Source of the DNA: JAFGVL01 sp963662245
Lineage (GTDB): Bacteria; Bacteroidota; Bacteroidia; Bacteroidales; Paludibacteraceae
Length of the DNA: 64,000 bases
NCBI GenBank assembly: GCA_963662245.2
Contig: CAXXVQ010000008.1
Location: forward strand, 310,001-374,000
Reading direction: 5' to 3'
Made by a program: the position numbers and the translations under genes. Of this stretch, positions 16,781 to 25,761 are shown one piece after another (within the stretch, counting starts at the first letter, position 1; each line of letters begins with the position of its first letter). The notes under the pieces were generated by a model. It did not search any database and was not told the DNA's origin. It saw only the letters and a program-made list of their open reading frames with translations.

Positions 16781-17213
16781 AAATACCTCTTGTTTTAGAA
16801 TTTTGTATTTTACAAATGTGTTTATTTTACATGTGTTTTTATTAATTATCAAATATACATAATTTTAACAAATTATGATTCAATAAATTTTACATGTTTC
16901 GTGACAATATAATTAAAAATCGTTAAATTATTATTGGTATCTGTTATTTGGTTTGTTGGAAAAATGGGTGTGTTGTTTTTATCAGGGGATTTGAGATGTT
17001 TTATAACTACTGAAGATTTTGCATATGATGTATAATCTTGTGTTAAATGATTTTCTTTTTTTTGATGCTGAAAATAAAAAAACATCTAAATTAATTTTTT
17101 AGATAAATAATTTTAGTTAAATTGCTTTGTGTTTTTTTGTTAAAAGCATTGTGAAAAACAAAGCCTTTTTATTAGAATGAGTGTGAATTAGTATTAACCT
17201 AAATTTATTTATT
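16781..17213. promoter_or_regulatory. Divergent intergenic region of the two che operons
   Basis: 433 bp between divergent genes. On the minus strand TATATTTG (16857-16850) is a candidate -7 box for cheW copy 3, giving a leader of about 60 nt. On the plus side a bulged hairpin, GCTTTGT...ACAAAGC followed by CTTTTT, lies at about 17121-17168, and the GAGTGTGAATTAGT motif shared with 3355 and 4938 lies at 17179-17192, just before the CheZ-like gene. No convincing plus-strand -7 box was seen. Confidence 0.45.
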
Positions 17214-18947
17214 TTGACTAATAGTTTAAAATATCATTTGTCTACCATTTTTTCTGAAATTGAAAATCAGATTTCAACATTGCAGCATTTTTCCACAAAT
17301 GACTTTGGCTCTTTTAATGAAAAGCTTAAGCAATTTAATGAAACTGTAAAAAAGATTAATAATAATTCTATAGATGTCTTAAATATATTAGATAGTGATT
17401 CGACATCTGATTATTTTACTCAGTTGAATTTTTTGCATTATGAAATTAATGTTTATGTAGAATTATTTGAAGAGAAAATTAAGGAATTAATAGAGAAAAT
17501 TGAAGCTAATTTGAAACTTATAAATTCGCTTCAATTGCCATTGAAAAACTATAAACAAAACTTAATTACTTTAAAATATTTAATTGCTAATATTAAGTTG
17601 AATTTATTGTATGAAAAAAATGATACAAACATTTATGACGATCTAATTCAAATTGAATCCGCAGTTAAAGAGGTAATTGTTTTATTGCCAGATTTTGAGG
17701 AAGGTTTAGAAAAAATTAAAACTAATATTTTTATTACATTACTTTCTTTTAAGCAATATAGAGATAGGAGTGTTCTAAATTCCTCGATTATAATGCATCA
17801 GACTAATTTTTGTTTAAATCTGTTAAATGCAAAACATTCAAATATTGTTCATCAGGTTGTTGAATTGAGAGAAAAAACAAAGTCATGTTCTGAAAATGTA
17901 TCAAAAATAATAGTAAACCTTCAGTTTCATGATATTATTAGGCAAAAAATTGAGCATGTTCAAACAGCAAATTTAAAGTTGTTAGACGAAGTTTTTAATG
18001 AGTCTAATGTAGATGAAGTAAATTTTAATAAAATTAAAGATGTTACTGAGCTTCAGATAGCTCATTTATTACATACAAATCAAAAGTATCAATCAGCGAT
18101 TGAAACAATTATTGAGCAATTTCTAGATATAGTTAATAATTTAGCCTCTTCAATCCCAGTATATAGCAGTAGTGAGGATGTAAATTACAGGTTGCCTTAC
18201 AGTTACAGTGAAGATGATTTTGTTGATGGAGTTGAAATAGTTAATAATTTGAATGCTACAATTGAAGAGTTTTCAAAGAAAATTGAAGAAATTAATGTAT
18301 TAATCAATACAGTTGAAGTTAGTAATTCCAATATCTTTGATAAATATTCTTCGCTTAATACAATTACTTTAAATTTTATTGATAAATATAAAAACAATGA
18401 AAAATTTAAAGATGATTTTCAAAAGTTATCTTTACATTTAAAAAACACCCAAGTTTTTCAGAAAAATCAAGATGTTTTAAAAAATGTTTTTGATTATATG
18501 TATAATCTTTCAGAGGATTTTTTAAATATTGAAATCGAAGACGAAAAACATAAAGATTTTAAAGAAATTATTCAAAATCTTGGAGAAAATGTAACAAATT
18601 TAGTTGGAAATCTTAAGAAGATAAATGATGGTGTTATTAGTAAACTGACAGATAATTACAAAGTTAGTAATTCGTTAATATTTGACATTAGATACGCAGT
18701 GGAAAATGTGAAATATTATGATTATTTTGAAAAAGTAATGGAAAATGAGATCATAAATAAACTAAATCTATTAAGCAATCAATTAAACTTGGAAATAAAA
18801 AATGATTTAGATTATGATAAAAAAGAATTTTTAAGTAAGTTCGAATCAAATTACACTATGAAATCAGAGAGAGATGTTCATAATAGTATTAATAAATTAG
18901 ATAGTCAGGAAGTTAAAGATACAGAAGAAGATGTTGAATTCTTTTAA
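17214..18947 (+). CDS. Coiled-coil chemotaxis protein with CheZ-like DxxxQ motif
   Basis: 577 aa, soluble, almost all helical. The region LQFHDIIRQKIEHV (residues 236-249) carries D240 and Q244 in a DxxxQ arrangement, the catalytic motif of CheZ-type CheY phosphatases. The C-terminus is short and acidic and ends in two aromatics (EEDVEFF), recalling CheY-binding tails. It is the first gene of the rightward operon with a STAS-like gene, cheY, cheA and cheW, as a CheY phosphatase would be. Start is TTG at 17214: an in-frame TGA lies upstream and no Met occurs until about residue 194. Its length is well over twice that of CheZ. The similar motif also occurs in other chemotaxis-associated helical proteins, so phosphatase function is an inference. 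Confidence 0.65.
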   Translation: MTNSLKYHLSTIFSEIENQISTLQHFSTNDFGSFNEKLKQFNETVKKINNNSIDVLNILDSDSTSDYFTQLNFLHYEINVYVELFEEKIKELIEKIEANLKLINSLQLPLKNYKQNLITLKYLIANIKLNLLYEKNDTNIYDDLIQIESAVKEVIVLLPDFEEGLEKIKTNIFITLLSFKQYRDRSVLNSSIIMHQTNFCLNLLNAKHSNIVHQVVELREKTKSCSENVSKIIVNLQFHDIIRQKIEHVQTANLKLLDEVFNESNVDEVNFNKIKDVTELQIAHLLHTNQKYQSAIETIIEQFLDIVNNLASSIPVYSSSEDVNYRLPYSYSEDDFVDGVEIVNNLNATIEEFSKKIEEINVLINTVEVSNSNIFDKYSSLNTITLNFIDKYKNNEKFKDDFQKLSLHLKNTQVFQKNQDVLKNVFDYMYNLSEDFLNIEIEDEKHKDFKEIIQNLGENVTNLVGNLKKINDGVISKLTDNYKVSNSLIFDIRYAVENVKYYDYFEKVMENEIINKLNLLSNQLNLEIKNDLDYDKKEFLSKFESNYTMKSERDVHNSINKLDSQEVKDTEEDVEFF

Positions 18948-18959
18948 TAAATAATATTT

Positions 18960-19256
18960 ATGTCGAATAGTTATTCTATAAGCAAAGAAAAAAACAACGA
19001 AACCCTAGAGGTTATTTTAGATGGAGATTTGAATTTAGATAATATCATTGAGATTAAAAATACTTTGTCTGAATTTGATGTTGTTGAGAATAATGTGAAA
19101 ATTATTATTAAATCACAGAATCTTGATTTGTCTTTTGTTCAGGTAATCAAAGTTTTTGAAAAAAAATTAGAAGGATTAAATAAAAGTATTGAAGTTAAAC
19201 TTGAAATTCCTGAGAATGTTTCTGAATTATTAGGAACAGTTGGGATTAAAATATAA
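18960..19256 (+). CDS. Small STAS-like protein, degenerate phosphosite
   Basis: 98 aa. The order of elements fits a STAS (anti-sigma antagonist) fold: VILDGDLNLDNIIEIKNTL, then VKIIIKSQNLDLSFVQVIKVFEKKL, then VKLEIPENVSELLGTVGI. The usual D-S-G phosphorylation loop after the second strand is missing; S-F-V-Q-V stands there. It may be a non-phosphorylatable STAS scaffold. It lies 12 bp after the CheZ-like gene and 30 bp before cheY, clearly co-transcribed. STAS genes next to cheY and cheA occur in other bacteria. The assignment rests on pattern only. Confidence 0.6.
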   Translation: MSNSYSISKEKNNETLEVILDGDLNLDNIIEIKNTLSEFDVVENNVKIIIKSQNLDLSFVQVIKVFEKKLEGLNKSIEVKLEIPENVSELLGTVGIKI

Positions 19257-19286
19257 ATTATTGCTTAATATTAAAAAAATTGATAG

Positions 19287-19655
19287 ATGTCAAAACAAAT
19301 TTTAATAGTAGATGATTCCGAAAGTATATTAGAAGTAGTTGGTTTTACTCTTGAAGAAGCCGGTTATCAGGTTCATAAAGGTTGTGACGGTCTTAATGCT
19401 CTCGAAGTTCTTAAAACAGTAGGTAAGGTTGATTTAATTCTTACCGATTTACACATGCCAAATATGGACGGTATAAGTTTTATTAAAGAAGTAAGACAAA
19501 AAGATGAATATAAATTTATTCCAATATTATTTCTAACAACGGAATCACAACAGGAAAAAAAGCAACAAGCAAAAGAAGCTGGAGCAACAGGCTGGATAAT
19601 TAAACCTTTTGCTCCGGATAAATTACTTGCTGCTATTGCTAGGGTTATTCGGTAA
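19287..19655 (+). CDS. cheY: CheY, single-domain response regulator
   Basis: 122 aa, a lone receiver domain. Acidic pocket D9/D10, phosphoacceptor D54 (LTDLHMPNMDG), Thr84/85 in LFLTTES and K106 in IIKPF are all present. It receives phosphate from CheA and carries the output signal. It lies 30 bp after the STAS-like gene and 114 bp before cheA. No motor gene is in the window, so its target is unknown. Confidence 0.95.
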   Translation: MSKQILIVDDSESILEVVGFTLEEAGYQVHKGCDGLNALEVLKTVGKVDLILTDLHMPNMDGISFIKEVRQKDEYKFIPILFLTTESQQEKKQQAKEAGATGWIIKPFAPDKLLAAIARVIR

Positions 19656-19769
19656 TATATGCTTATAAAATACAGTATAATGTTAATGAAGTAATTTCTT
19701 ATTTCAATATATAATATTGGCTGTATTTTAAATTAAAACCAACATATACAAGATTAAGAAGAAGAAAAA

Positions 19770-21980
19770 ATGGATAGATTTAAAAAGAAGTTTTTAGAAG
19801 AAGCAAACGACTTGACAAATAATCTTGAAAGTGCTTTATTGCGTTTAGATATTGACAATGTTGATGAGCCTCTTATTCAGGAAATATTTAGAATTATGCA
19901 CACCATTAAAGGGAATAGTGCAATGTTTGGTTTTAAGAGAATTGATGAATACACGCATAATCTAGAAAGTATTTATGATTTAGTTCGTAATAATAAGATT
20001 TCATTATCCAAAGAAATACTTGATGTTTCATTTGTTGGTCTTGATCATATAAATACTTTATTAAAGCATGAAAATGACCTGCCTGCTGATTTGAATGAAA
20101 AACATGAGAAGTTATTAAAAGGGCTTCTAAAAATGGTTGAAGATTTGCAAAATGAAAGCAAAGGAGCTAAACCTAAAGTTGCTGAATCTGTTTCTCCTGA
20201 ACCGGATTCAGTAAAAGAAGAACAAAAGGTAGAAGTTGAAATAGAAGAACAGGCTTCTGCTGAGGCAAAATCTATCACAAAAGAAAATGTATTCTACATA
20301 TTCTTTGAGCCAAAACCCGAAATATTTAAATTCGGAAATAATCCATTTTATCTCGTAGAAGATGTTACTAAACTTGGTAAAGCCAAGGTTTATCCAAAAT
20401 ACAATAAACTTCCAAATATTGCAGAAATTGACCCACAATTGTGTTATACAAATTGGGAGATAGTTCTTATTACCGAATCTGATATTAACGCAATAAAAGA
20501 TGTATTTATTTTTGTAGAAGATGATTGTAATATTGAAATTATAAAAATAGAAAATATCCAAGCTATAGACGAAAACTTTTATTCAAGTCTTGATGCTATA
20601 GGATATTCTGATAAGTATATAGATCCTAGTTCTATTTCATCTACAATTAAGGCTAATGAAAAAGATGTTGCTAAAATTGAAGAAGAAGTTGTTGAAATAC
20701 AAGCAACGGAATCAGAGCCTGTTGTAGAAGTTGTTGAGTCTATTAAAGAAACTTCAAAAAAACAAGAAGAAAAAGTTTTTGAAAAGAAGCCGGTCGCTAA
20801 TGCCGCTGTTAAAAAAGAATCTTCAATCTCTAGTATTAGAGTTTCTTCCGAAAAATTAGATGGATTGATGAACTTAATTAGTGAGATGGTTACTTTGCAA
20901 GCAAGTATAAGTCTAATTTCTAATGAATCAGAAAACTCTGAACTAGCTGTTGTCTCAGAAAATCTTGAAAAGGTATCACGAAGACTTAGAGATACAGCTT
21001 TTAGTATTTGTCTTGTGCCTCTTGAAAGTATATTGACCCGATTCCAAAGGTTAATTAGAGATGTCTCTGTAGAATTAAACAAAGAAGTTCAGTTTATTAC
21101 TAAAGGTGTTGAAACTGAATTGGATAAAAATATTATCGAAGGGCTTACTGATCCTATTATGCATATAATTCGTAATAGCCTTGACCATGGTCTCGAAACA
21201 AAAGAAAAAAGAATTGAGAATAATAAACCGGCAAAAGGGACAATTAAATTAGAAGCATATTATTCTGGAACTAATGTTTATATTGAAATTTCTGATGATG
21301 GAGGTGGTATAAATACTTCGAAATTAAGAGATAAAGCGATTCAAAAAGGTCTAATTAGTACAGAGGATGTACTTTCTCATAAAGAATTACTTGAATTGAT
21401 TTTTTCGCCTGGACTTTCGACTGCTGCAAAAGTTACTGAACTTTCTGGTCGTGGAGTTGGAATGGATGTAGTAAAAAGAAAGATAAAAGACTTAAGAGGT
21501 GAAGTTGAAATTGATTCTGAACTTAATGTAGGAACAAAGATTACAATTAAACTTCCATTAACTCTTTCTATTATTGATGGTTTGTTAGTCAAGGTAGGGG
21601 ATACTTTATATATTATTCCTTTGAATGTCGTTAATTTTATTTTCTCTGCCCCTAAATCAAAAATTAATTCATTTAACGATTTAGTTATTCACAATGGAGA
21701 GGAAATTCCTTATGTATATTTAAGAAAAGAATTCAATGAAAGTGATGATGAAAACTCATATTTACAATTTGTTGTAGTAAATTACAAAGAATATAAAGTA
21801 GGAATTATAATAGATAAGGTAATTGGTGAATATCAAGCTGTTCTTAAGCCGATTGGGAAATTGTTTAAACATCAAGATTTTGTTTCAGGTGCTACCATAC
21901 TTGGTGATGGTGCAATTGCATTAGTTCTTGACACAAATAGAATTATAAGAGAGTTTTCACAAAAAACGAATTTAGTTTAA
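19770..21980 (+). CDS. cheA: CheA, chemotaxis histidine kinase
   Basis: 736 aa. The P1 HPt domain carries phospho-His44 (IMHTIKGNSAMFGF). Residues about 170-270 form an unusual middle region starting VFYIFFEPKPEIFKFGNNP where P2 is expected, flanked by acidic Glu/Val-rich linkers. P3 dimerisation starts near SSIRVSSEKLDGLMNLISEM (about 352). P4 has N-box HIIRNSLDHGLE, G1 DDGGGI and G2 GRGVGMDVV. The P5 CheW-like domain reaches the C-terminus (GDGAIALVLDTNRII). It autophosphorylates under receptor control and passes phosphate to CheY and CheB. cheW follows after 9 bp. Confidence 0.97.
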   Translation: MDRFKKKFLEEANDLTNNLESALLRLDIDNVDEPLIQEIFRIMHTIKGNSAMFGFKRIDEYTHNLESIYDLVRNNKISLSKEILDVSFVGLDHINTLLKHENDLPADLNEKHEKLLKGLLKMVEDLQNESKGAKPKVAESVSPEPDSVKEEQKVEVEIEEQASAEAKSITKENVFYIFFEPKPEIFKFGNNPFYLVEDVTKLGKAKVYPKYNKLPNIAEIDPQLCYTNWEIVLITESDINAIKDVFIFVEDDCNIEIIKIENIQAIDENFYSSLDAIGYSDKYIDPSSISSTIKANEKDVAKIEEEVVEIQATESEPVVEVVESIKETSKKQEEKVFEKKPVANAAVKKESSISSIRVSSEKLDGLMNLISEMVTLQASISLISNESENSELAVVSENLEKVSRRLRDTAFSICLVPLESILTRFQRLIRDVSVELNKEVQFITKGVETELDKNIIEGLTDPIMHIIRNSLDHGLETKEKRIENNKPAKGTIKLEAYYSGTNVYIEISDDGGGINTSKLRDKAIQKGLISTEDVLSHKELLELIFSPGLSTAAKVTELSGRGVGMDVVKRKIKDLRGEVEIDSELNVGTKITIKLPLTLSIIDGLLVKVGDTLYIIPLNVVNFIFSAPKSKINSFNDLVIHNGEEIPYVYLRKEFNESDDENSYLQFVVVNYKEYKVGIIIDKVIGEYQAVLKPIGKLFKHQDFVSGATILGDGAIALVLDTNRIIREFSQKTNLV

Positions 21981-21989
21981 TATATTAAG

Positions 21990-22481
21990 ATGATCATGGA
22001 AGAAGATTTGAAAAAACAAAAATCATATTTGTCATTCAGACTAGGAGAGGAAATCTTCGCTGCAAATGTTAGCAAGGTTCTCAATATCCTTGAAATGACT
22101 AAAATTACGAAAGTACCAAAGGCTCCTGCTCACATGAAAGGAGTTATAAACTTAAGGGGTACTGTGTTACCGGTAATTGATACCAGAGTCAAACTTGGTC
22201 TTTCGCCAACTGATGTTACTGTTAATACTTGTATTCTTGTTCTTGAAGTTGATGTCGAAGGTGAAATGCTTCAAGTTGGAGCTTTGGTCGATGCAGTTTC
22301 AGAAGTTTTAGAAATTGAAAGTGACGAGTTGTTGCCACCTCCAAGTATAGGCAATAGATTTAAATCTGACTTTGTTAATGGGGTTTATAAATTGAATGAT
22401 GAAAACTTTATTATGATTATTGATTTGGATAAGTTGTTTTCAGTTAATGAAACTCAAACTTTGAATGAGATTAGTAAATAA
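21990..22481 (+). CDS. cheW: CheW, chemotaxis coupling protein (cheA operon)
   Basis: 163 aa; YLSFRLGEEIFAANVSKV, MKGVINLRGTVLPVIDTR and VGALVDAVSEVLEI identify CheW. It is the last gene of the rightward operon. It is strongly similar to the cheW copies in the receptor array, so those probably derive from a common ancestor. Start could be M1 (21990) or M3 (21996). Confidence 0.96.
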   Translation: MIMEEDLKKQKSYLSFRLGEEIFAANVSKVLNILEMTKITKVPKAPAHMKGVINLRGTVLPVIDTRVKLGLSPTDVTVNTCILVLEVDVEGEMLQVGALVDAVSEVLEIESDELLPPPSIGNRFKSDFVNGVYKLNDENFIMIIDLDKLFSVNETQTLNEISK

Positions 22482-22551
22482 TCAAATTTAATATAATTAT
22501 TGAAAGACTTAAAAAGCCGTGCGAGAATCGGTCGATTATATTATAATATTC

Positions 22552-22582
22552 TGCTCCAAAAATGACCATTCTTTTTGGAGCA
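22552..22582. repeat. Perfect 11-bp hairpin after the cheA operon
   Basis: TGCTCCAAAAA pairs with TTTTTGGAGCA around a 9-nt loop, 70 bp past the cheW stop. No T-run follows, so it is a weak terminator candidate and may be part of a mobile-element end. Confidence 0.5.
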
Positions 22583-22698
22583 AATTGACCACTTAAAAAA
22601 GATAATTTTTCATTCTGTTACCCATACTTTGCATAAAAGAGTCTGGGTAATTAATTAAGAGAAACGAATGGAATGAAACAAGAAAAGCAATTATATAA

Positions 22699-22737
22699 AT
22701 AAAAAAACTACAAGTTAATTACATGTAGTTTTCATTT
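22699..22737 (-). terminator. Terminator of hemerythrin 2
   Basis: On the minus strand AAAACTACATGTAATTAACTTGTAGTTTTTTTAT forms a stem (ACTACA with TGTAGT, extended by A/T pairs) with a T-run directly past the stop codon at 22738. It may also stop transcripts from the cheA operon. Confidence 0.7.
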
Positions 22738-23190
22738 TCATAATTTGTTAAGACAGTATTCAGTTGTGTCATCAAGCTCGTTTTTATCTTCTAAGTATCC
22801 ATTTTCTTTCAAAAAAGAAGCATATAACATATCTTTTGTTTTTAGATGCATAGTCATCCATAAATACAAATCATTAATAAAGTTATATAAACTGGTATCG
22901 TGTAAGTCTCGTTCAAAATCGCGCTTAAATTCAGACAGATACGCCATAATCTCGTCGTGCTTTGCTTTATGCTCTTCAGCTCCTGAGTATTCTACCTTAA
23001 ACATCATTTCCTCTTCCGAATCTAAATGAATCCTAGCTTTTTCCATTAATAATTCTATCATAGATAGAATACATGATTTCTGACAGTCTTTTTCAAGCAA
23101 TTCTCGAAATAAATTGAGCATATTTGCTAACTCTGCATGCTGTTTGTCAAAAAGAGCAACGCCTACTTGTAGATTATTTAACGATTCCAT
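22738..23190 (-). CDS. Bacteriohemerythrin 2
   Basis: 150 aa. The di-iron ligands are visible: H in DKQHAEL, H and E in RIHLDSEEEMM, H...H in EEHKAKHDE, and H/D in MTMHLKTKDM. It has a C-terminal extension rich in acidic residues compared with the family. It binds O2 and could act as carrier or sensor. It lies convergent with the cheA operon and is not closely similar to the hemerythrin at 5038, so the two are not a recent duplicate. Confidence 0.9.
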   Translation of the reverse strand: MESLNNLQVGVALFDKQHAELANMLNLFRELLEKDCQKSCILSMIELLMEKARIHLDSEEEMMFKVEYSGAEEHKAKHDEIMAYLSEFKRDFERDLHDTSLYNFINDLYLWMTMHLKTKDMLYASFLKENGYLEDKNELDDTTEYCLNKL

Positions 23191-23407
23191 AAGCTAATTC
23201 TTTACTGGGTTACAATATAAAGTAACGAATTAGTTTTTAAAATCTACTTGATATATGTCAAATGTGAAAAATTTGGATTGCTTGTTGGTGTATTTTAAGT
23301 TATATTAACACACATTAGAGTGAAAGAAATAGTAGGTTTAATATTAAGTCTGCTATATAAAAAGGTATATGAAATTTAATTAATCTCGAGCTTATTATTT
23401 AATAAAA

Positions 23408-23576
23408 AAAAGGATGTCCTGAAAAGATTATCCTTTTTGACACTGTTTTAGAAACTCATCTTCTAATAAATCTTCTATTTTCATTACTGTGTTGTTTTTA
23501 TAAAATTAAACAAAAAAATATCGAAAGCCGTAACCCTCGATATTTTGTATTTACACAGTTTATGAGATACTGCCTC
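23408..23576 (-). mobile_element. Left-end remnant of an IS256-type element
   Basis: On the minus strand the segment begins GGCAGTATCTCATAAACTGT, resembling IS256-family ends in Bacteroidota. A hairpin (ATATCGA...TCGATAT) follows, then an ATG at 23484 opening MKIEDLLEDEFLKQCQKG and a stop at 23428. The peptide matches the N-terminus of IS256-type transposases as I remember them (MKxEDLLxxEFLKQ). The rest of the transposase is gone. A hairpin with A/T-runs (AAAAAGGAT with ATCCTTTTT) ends it. The remaining 23191-23407 shows nothing I can identify. Confidence 0.55.
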
Positions 23577-23600
23577 CTTTTTTGTTTCTTGTAGTTATGC

Positions 23601-25436
23601 TTATTTATAATATTTTTTAGAGTTAAGCATAATATCGTTTATAAGCTTAGTATTAAGAGTTGCATTAGGTATTTCATTCAGGTGTTTATCTGTAATGTCA
23701 TAGCTGCCATCAAAGTACACACTCGTTATGCGATTAGATTCAAGGATTGCAAAATTATCTTTGCTTCCAACTAACATATGGTCTCTAGGTGTTGTGTCGT
23801 ATAAACTTCTTCCGACGCTATAGTCAGAGCTTGGATTTTTACAGTTGAAGATCTCAGAGAATAGAGTAGGTACAATGTCGTAGTGGTTTGTCCAGTGTGT
23901 ATATTCTTTGTGTTTTCCTCCCGGTTTATATATTAATAATGGTATTTGCATTTGTGCATCAGTGTAGTTGCCGTTATGCCCCCAAAAGTTCTTTTTGTTG
24001 TCATTGAATTCTTGTCCGTGATCACCTGTAATGATAACCCAAGAATTCTTAAGTAGTCCCTTTTGTTCTAAATCAGATAAAACTACACCTACAAGAGAGT
24101 CAACATAGATTGCGGCATTCTTATATAGATTTAGCATAGGGGTGGGGTCTGTGTCGTTATTTAATTGTTCGTATTTAGGGTAGTCCCATGCAGGTTGAAA
24201 CGGAGCATGCGAGTTTGCCGGATGGGTGTAAGCATGCAGTGCATCATAAAAGAGGAATCCAAATAGAGCTTGCTTTCCATTGTGATTTTTCGTTGTTGAA
24301 AGCCAATCTTTGGTAATACGATTATCTCTGTCACATACACTCTCACCCTTTGTTTCTACTTGGATATTCTGAGCTTTTCTAAAAACTGTTCTGTCAAAAG
24401 GAGGATTTGCTAAAGTTGCACTTGCAAATGTTTTGATGTCGTAGTTGTTCATCAATAGTGCGTCAACCATTATTGAGCCGGTTTGTGATGCTAACACATC
24501 ATCCCAATAGGTGCCTGGTATACTGTAGAAAAGAGAGAAAACACCTGTACGGGTTCCATTGCTACCGCTGTAATGGTGTTTAAATACTTCACATTTTTTT
24601 GAGAACTTATATAAGTTGGGTTGTGTTATCGAATCAAACGCTTTGTAATACCATGAGTCAATTAGTATTAGAACAATGTTGGTTTTGCTATCAGTACTAA
24701 TGTCTAATGGCTGTTTTGGATAGTTTAGGTCTTTGTTTTCACCATCTTCTAAACTAATATTGGTGTTTTCGGCAAGCTTATCTACTAAGCCTATTTTTAG
24801 CATTAGGTCTTTAGCTGTAGTTGGGAAATATAGCGGATAATATCTTGATGATTTAGTGATGTTTGTGAAATTAGCAGCATCAGCCCAAGCATGAATGAAG
24901 TGGCTGCTAAACATCATTATTGCCACAGTTGCTATAATCCATTTGCCACCTTTTAGCTTGTATCTTTCTTGAAGAATGAAGCTTCTGTTTGCTAAGAATA
25001 ACATAAGTGCAAATAGAAGAATAATTGAGCCAACTATAATGATGTATTGTAGTGCGCTGAATTGGAAAATTTGAGTTGCACCACCTCCAAATAATAGTTC
25101 TAATACAAAGCTATTGATATGGAATCTGTACAATTGGAATACTGTACTATCAAGATACAGTAATGCTGTACCAAGAGAAGATGAAATTCCAGCCCAAATC
25201 CAAGCTAATTTTTTGTGTGGAAAGATAAGTATGATTGGGAGGTATAGTGCAAGGAACATTATAAATGATAGCCCAATGAAATGGCTAATAGTGGCTATGG
25301 TTAAATAGCTGTAGGTTATTGCACCATCAATCTCCGGGAAGTATTTGAAGTATTTTACACCAATTAGTAAAAAGATAATGCTAAAAAAGAAATAGTACCA
25401 TGCTCCTTTTTTTAGCAAACTAGCGCGTTTTGACAT
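23601..25436 (-). CDS. YejM/PbgA-like inner-membrane protein (sulfatase fold)
   Basis: 611 aa. Five hydrophobic segments lie in residues 10-200 (DUF3413-like region; VFQLYRFHINSFVLELLFGG is characteristic). The periplasmic C-terminal domain has an alkaline-phosphatase/sulfatase fold: NIVLILIDSWYYKAF, HYSGSNGTRTGVFSLFY, IPGTYWDDV and VIITGDHGQEF. The closest family I know is YejM/PbgA/LapC, which in enterobacteria binds lipid A and controls LPS synthesis rather than acting as an enzyme; lipoteichoic-acid-synthase-like proteins share the fold. It stands alone on the minus strand, flanked by repeat elements. Confidence 0.82.
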   Translation of the reverse strand: MSKRASLLKKGAWYYFFFSIIFLLIGVKYFKYFPEIDGAITYSYLTIATISHFIGLSFIMFLALYLPIILIFPHKKLAWIWAGISSSLGTALLYLDSTVFQLYRFHINSFVLELLFGGGATQIFQFSALQYIIIVGSIILLFALMLFLANRSFILQERYKLKGGKWIIATVAIMMFSSHFIHAWADAANFTNITKSSRYYPLYFPTTAKDLMLKIGLVDKLAENTNISLEDGENKDLNYPKQPLDISTDSKTNIVLILIDSWYYKAFDSITQPNLYKFSKKCEVFKHHYSGSNGTRTGVFSLFYSIPGTYWDDVLASQTGSIMVDALLMNNYDIKTFASATLANPPFDRTVFRKAQNIQVETKGESVCDRDNRITKDWLSTTKNHNGKQALFGFLFYDALHAYTHPANSHAPFQPAWDYPKYEQLNNDTDPTPMLNLYKNAAIYVDSLVGVVLSDLEQKGLLKNSWVIITGDHGQEFNDNKKNFWGHNGNYTDAQMQIPLLIYKPGGKHKEYTHWTNHYDIVPTLFSEIFNCKNPSSDYSVGRSLYDTTPRDHMLVGSKDNFAILESNRITSVYFDGSYDITDKHLNEIPNATLNTKLINDIMLNSKKYYK

Positions 25437-25454
25437 TTTAGATTAAGGTTTAAT

Positions 25455-25746
25455 AAAAAAAGCGGATCATAAATCAGTCATGGTCGGAAGATTTTAATGG
25501 AAATAATACAGTCAAAGCAAGCTTTTTTAATAGCACGGTGCGCTGCACCTTTTCTCTTGTTCTAAATACCACTTCTACTAATAGAACGCTGCTATGCAGC
25601 TAAAGGTGCAGCGCACCATGCTATTTGTAGAAAAGGGTTTATGTATGGATATTTTTTAGGTACAGCGTACCGTGCTATTAAATTACTTATAATTTATTGG
25701 CAAATATTTTCTTCCGACCACGACTGATCATAAATCCGCTTTTTTT
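25455..25746. repeat. Nested inverted-repeat element between yejM-like and RSH genes
   Basis: Two ~36-bp ends (25455-25490 and 25711-25746) are inverted copies of each other, apart from an inner 11-mer, GATCATAAATC, that reads the same way in both. Inside lie three short hairpins of the form GGTGCnnnGCACC (25537-25549, 25605-25617, 25659-25671), with AATAGCAC and TGCTATT flanks that can pair with each other. The T-run at the right end could terminate a transcript from either side. It occupies nearly the whole 325-bp gap. It looks like a non-autonomous or REP-type element. Confidence 0.72.
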
Positions 25747-25761
25747 ATGATGTGTGTTTTA

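Noticed and set aside
16873..17085. 70-codon minus-strand frame in the divergent che region
   Set aside because: Low-complexity Asn/Thr/Lys composition, no ribosome site, no domain; the region is better read as regulatory.
20045..21592. Minus-strand frames opposite cheA
   Set aside because: CheA is certain here; these are frame shadows of Glu/Lys-rich codons.
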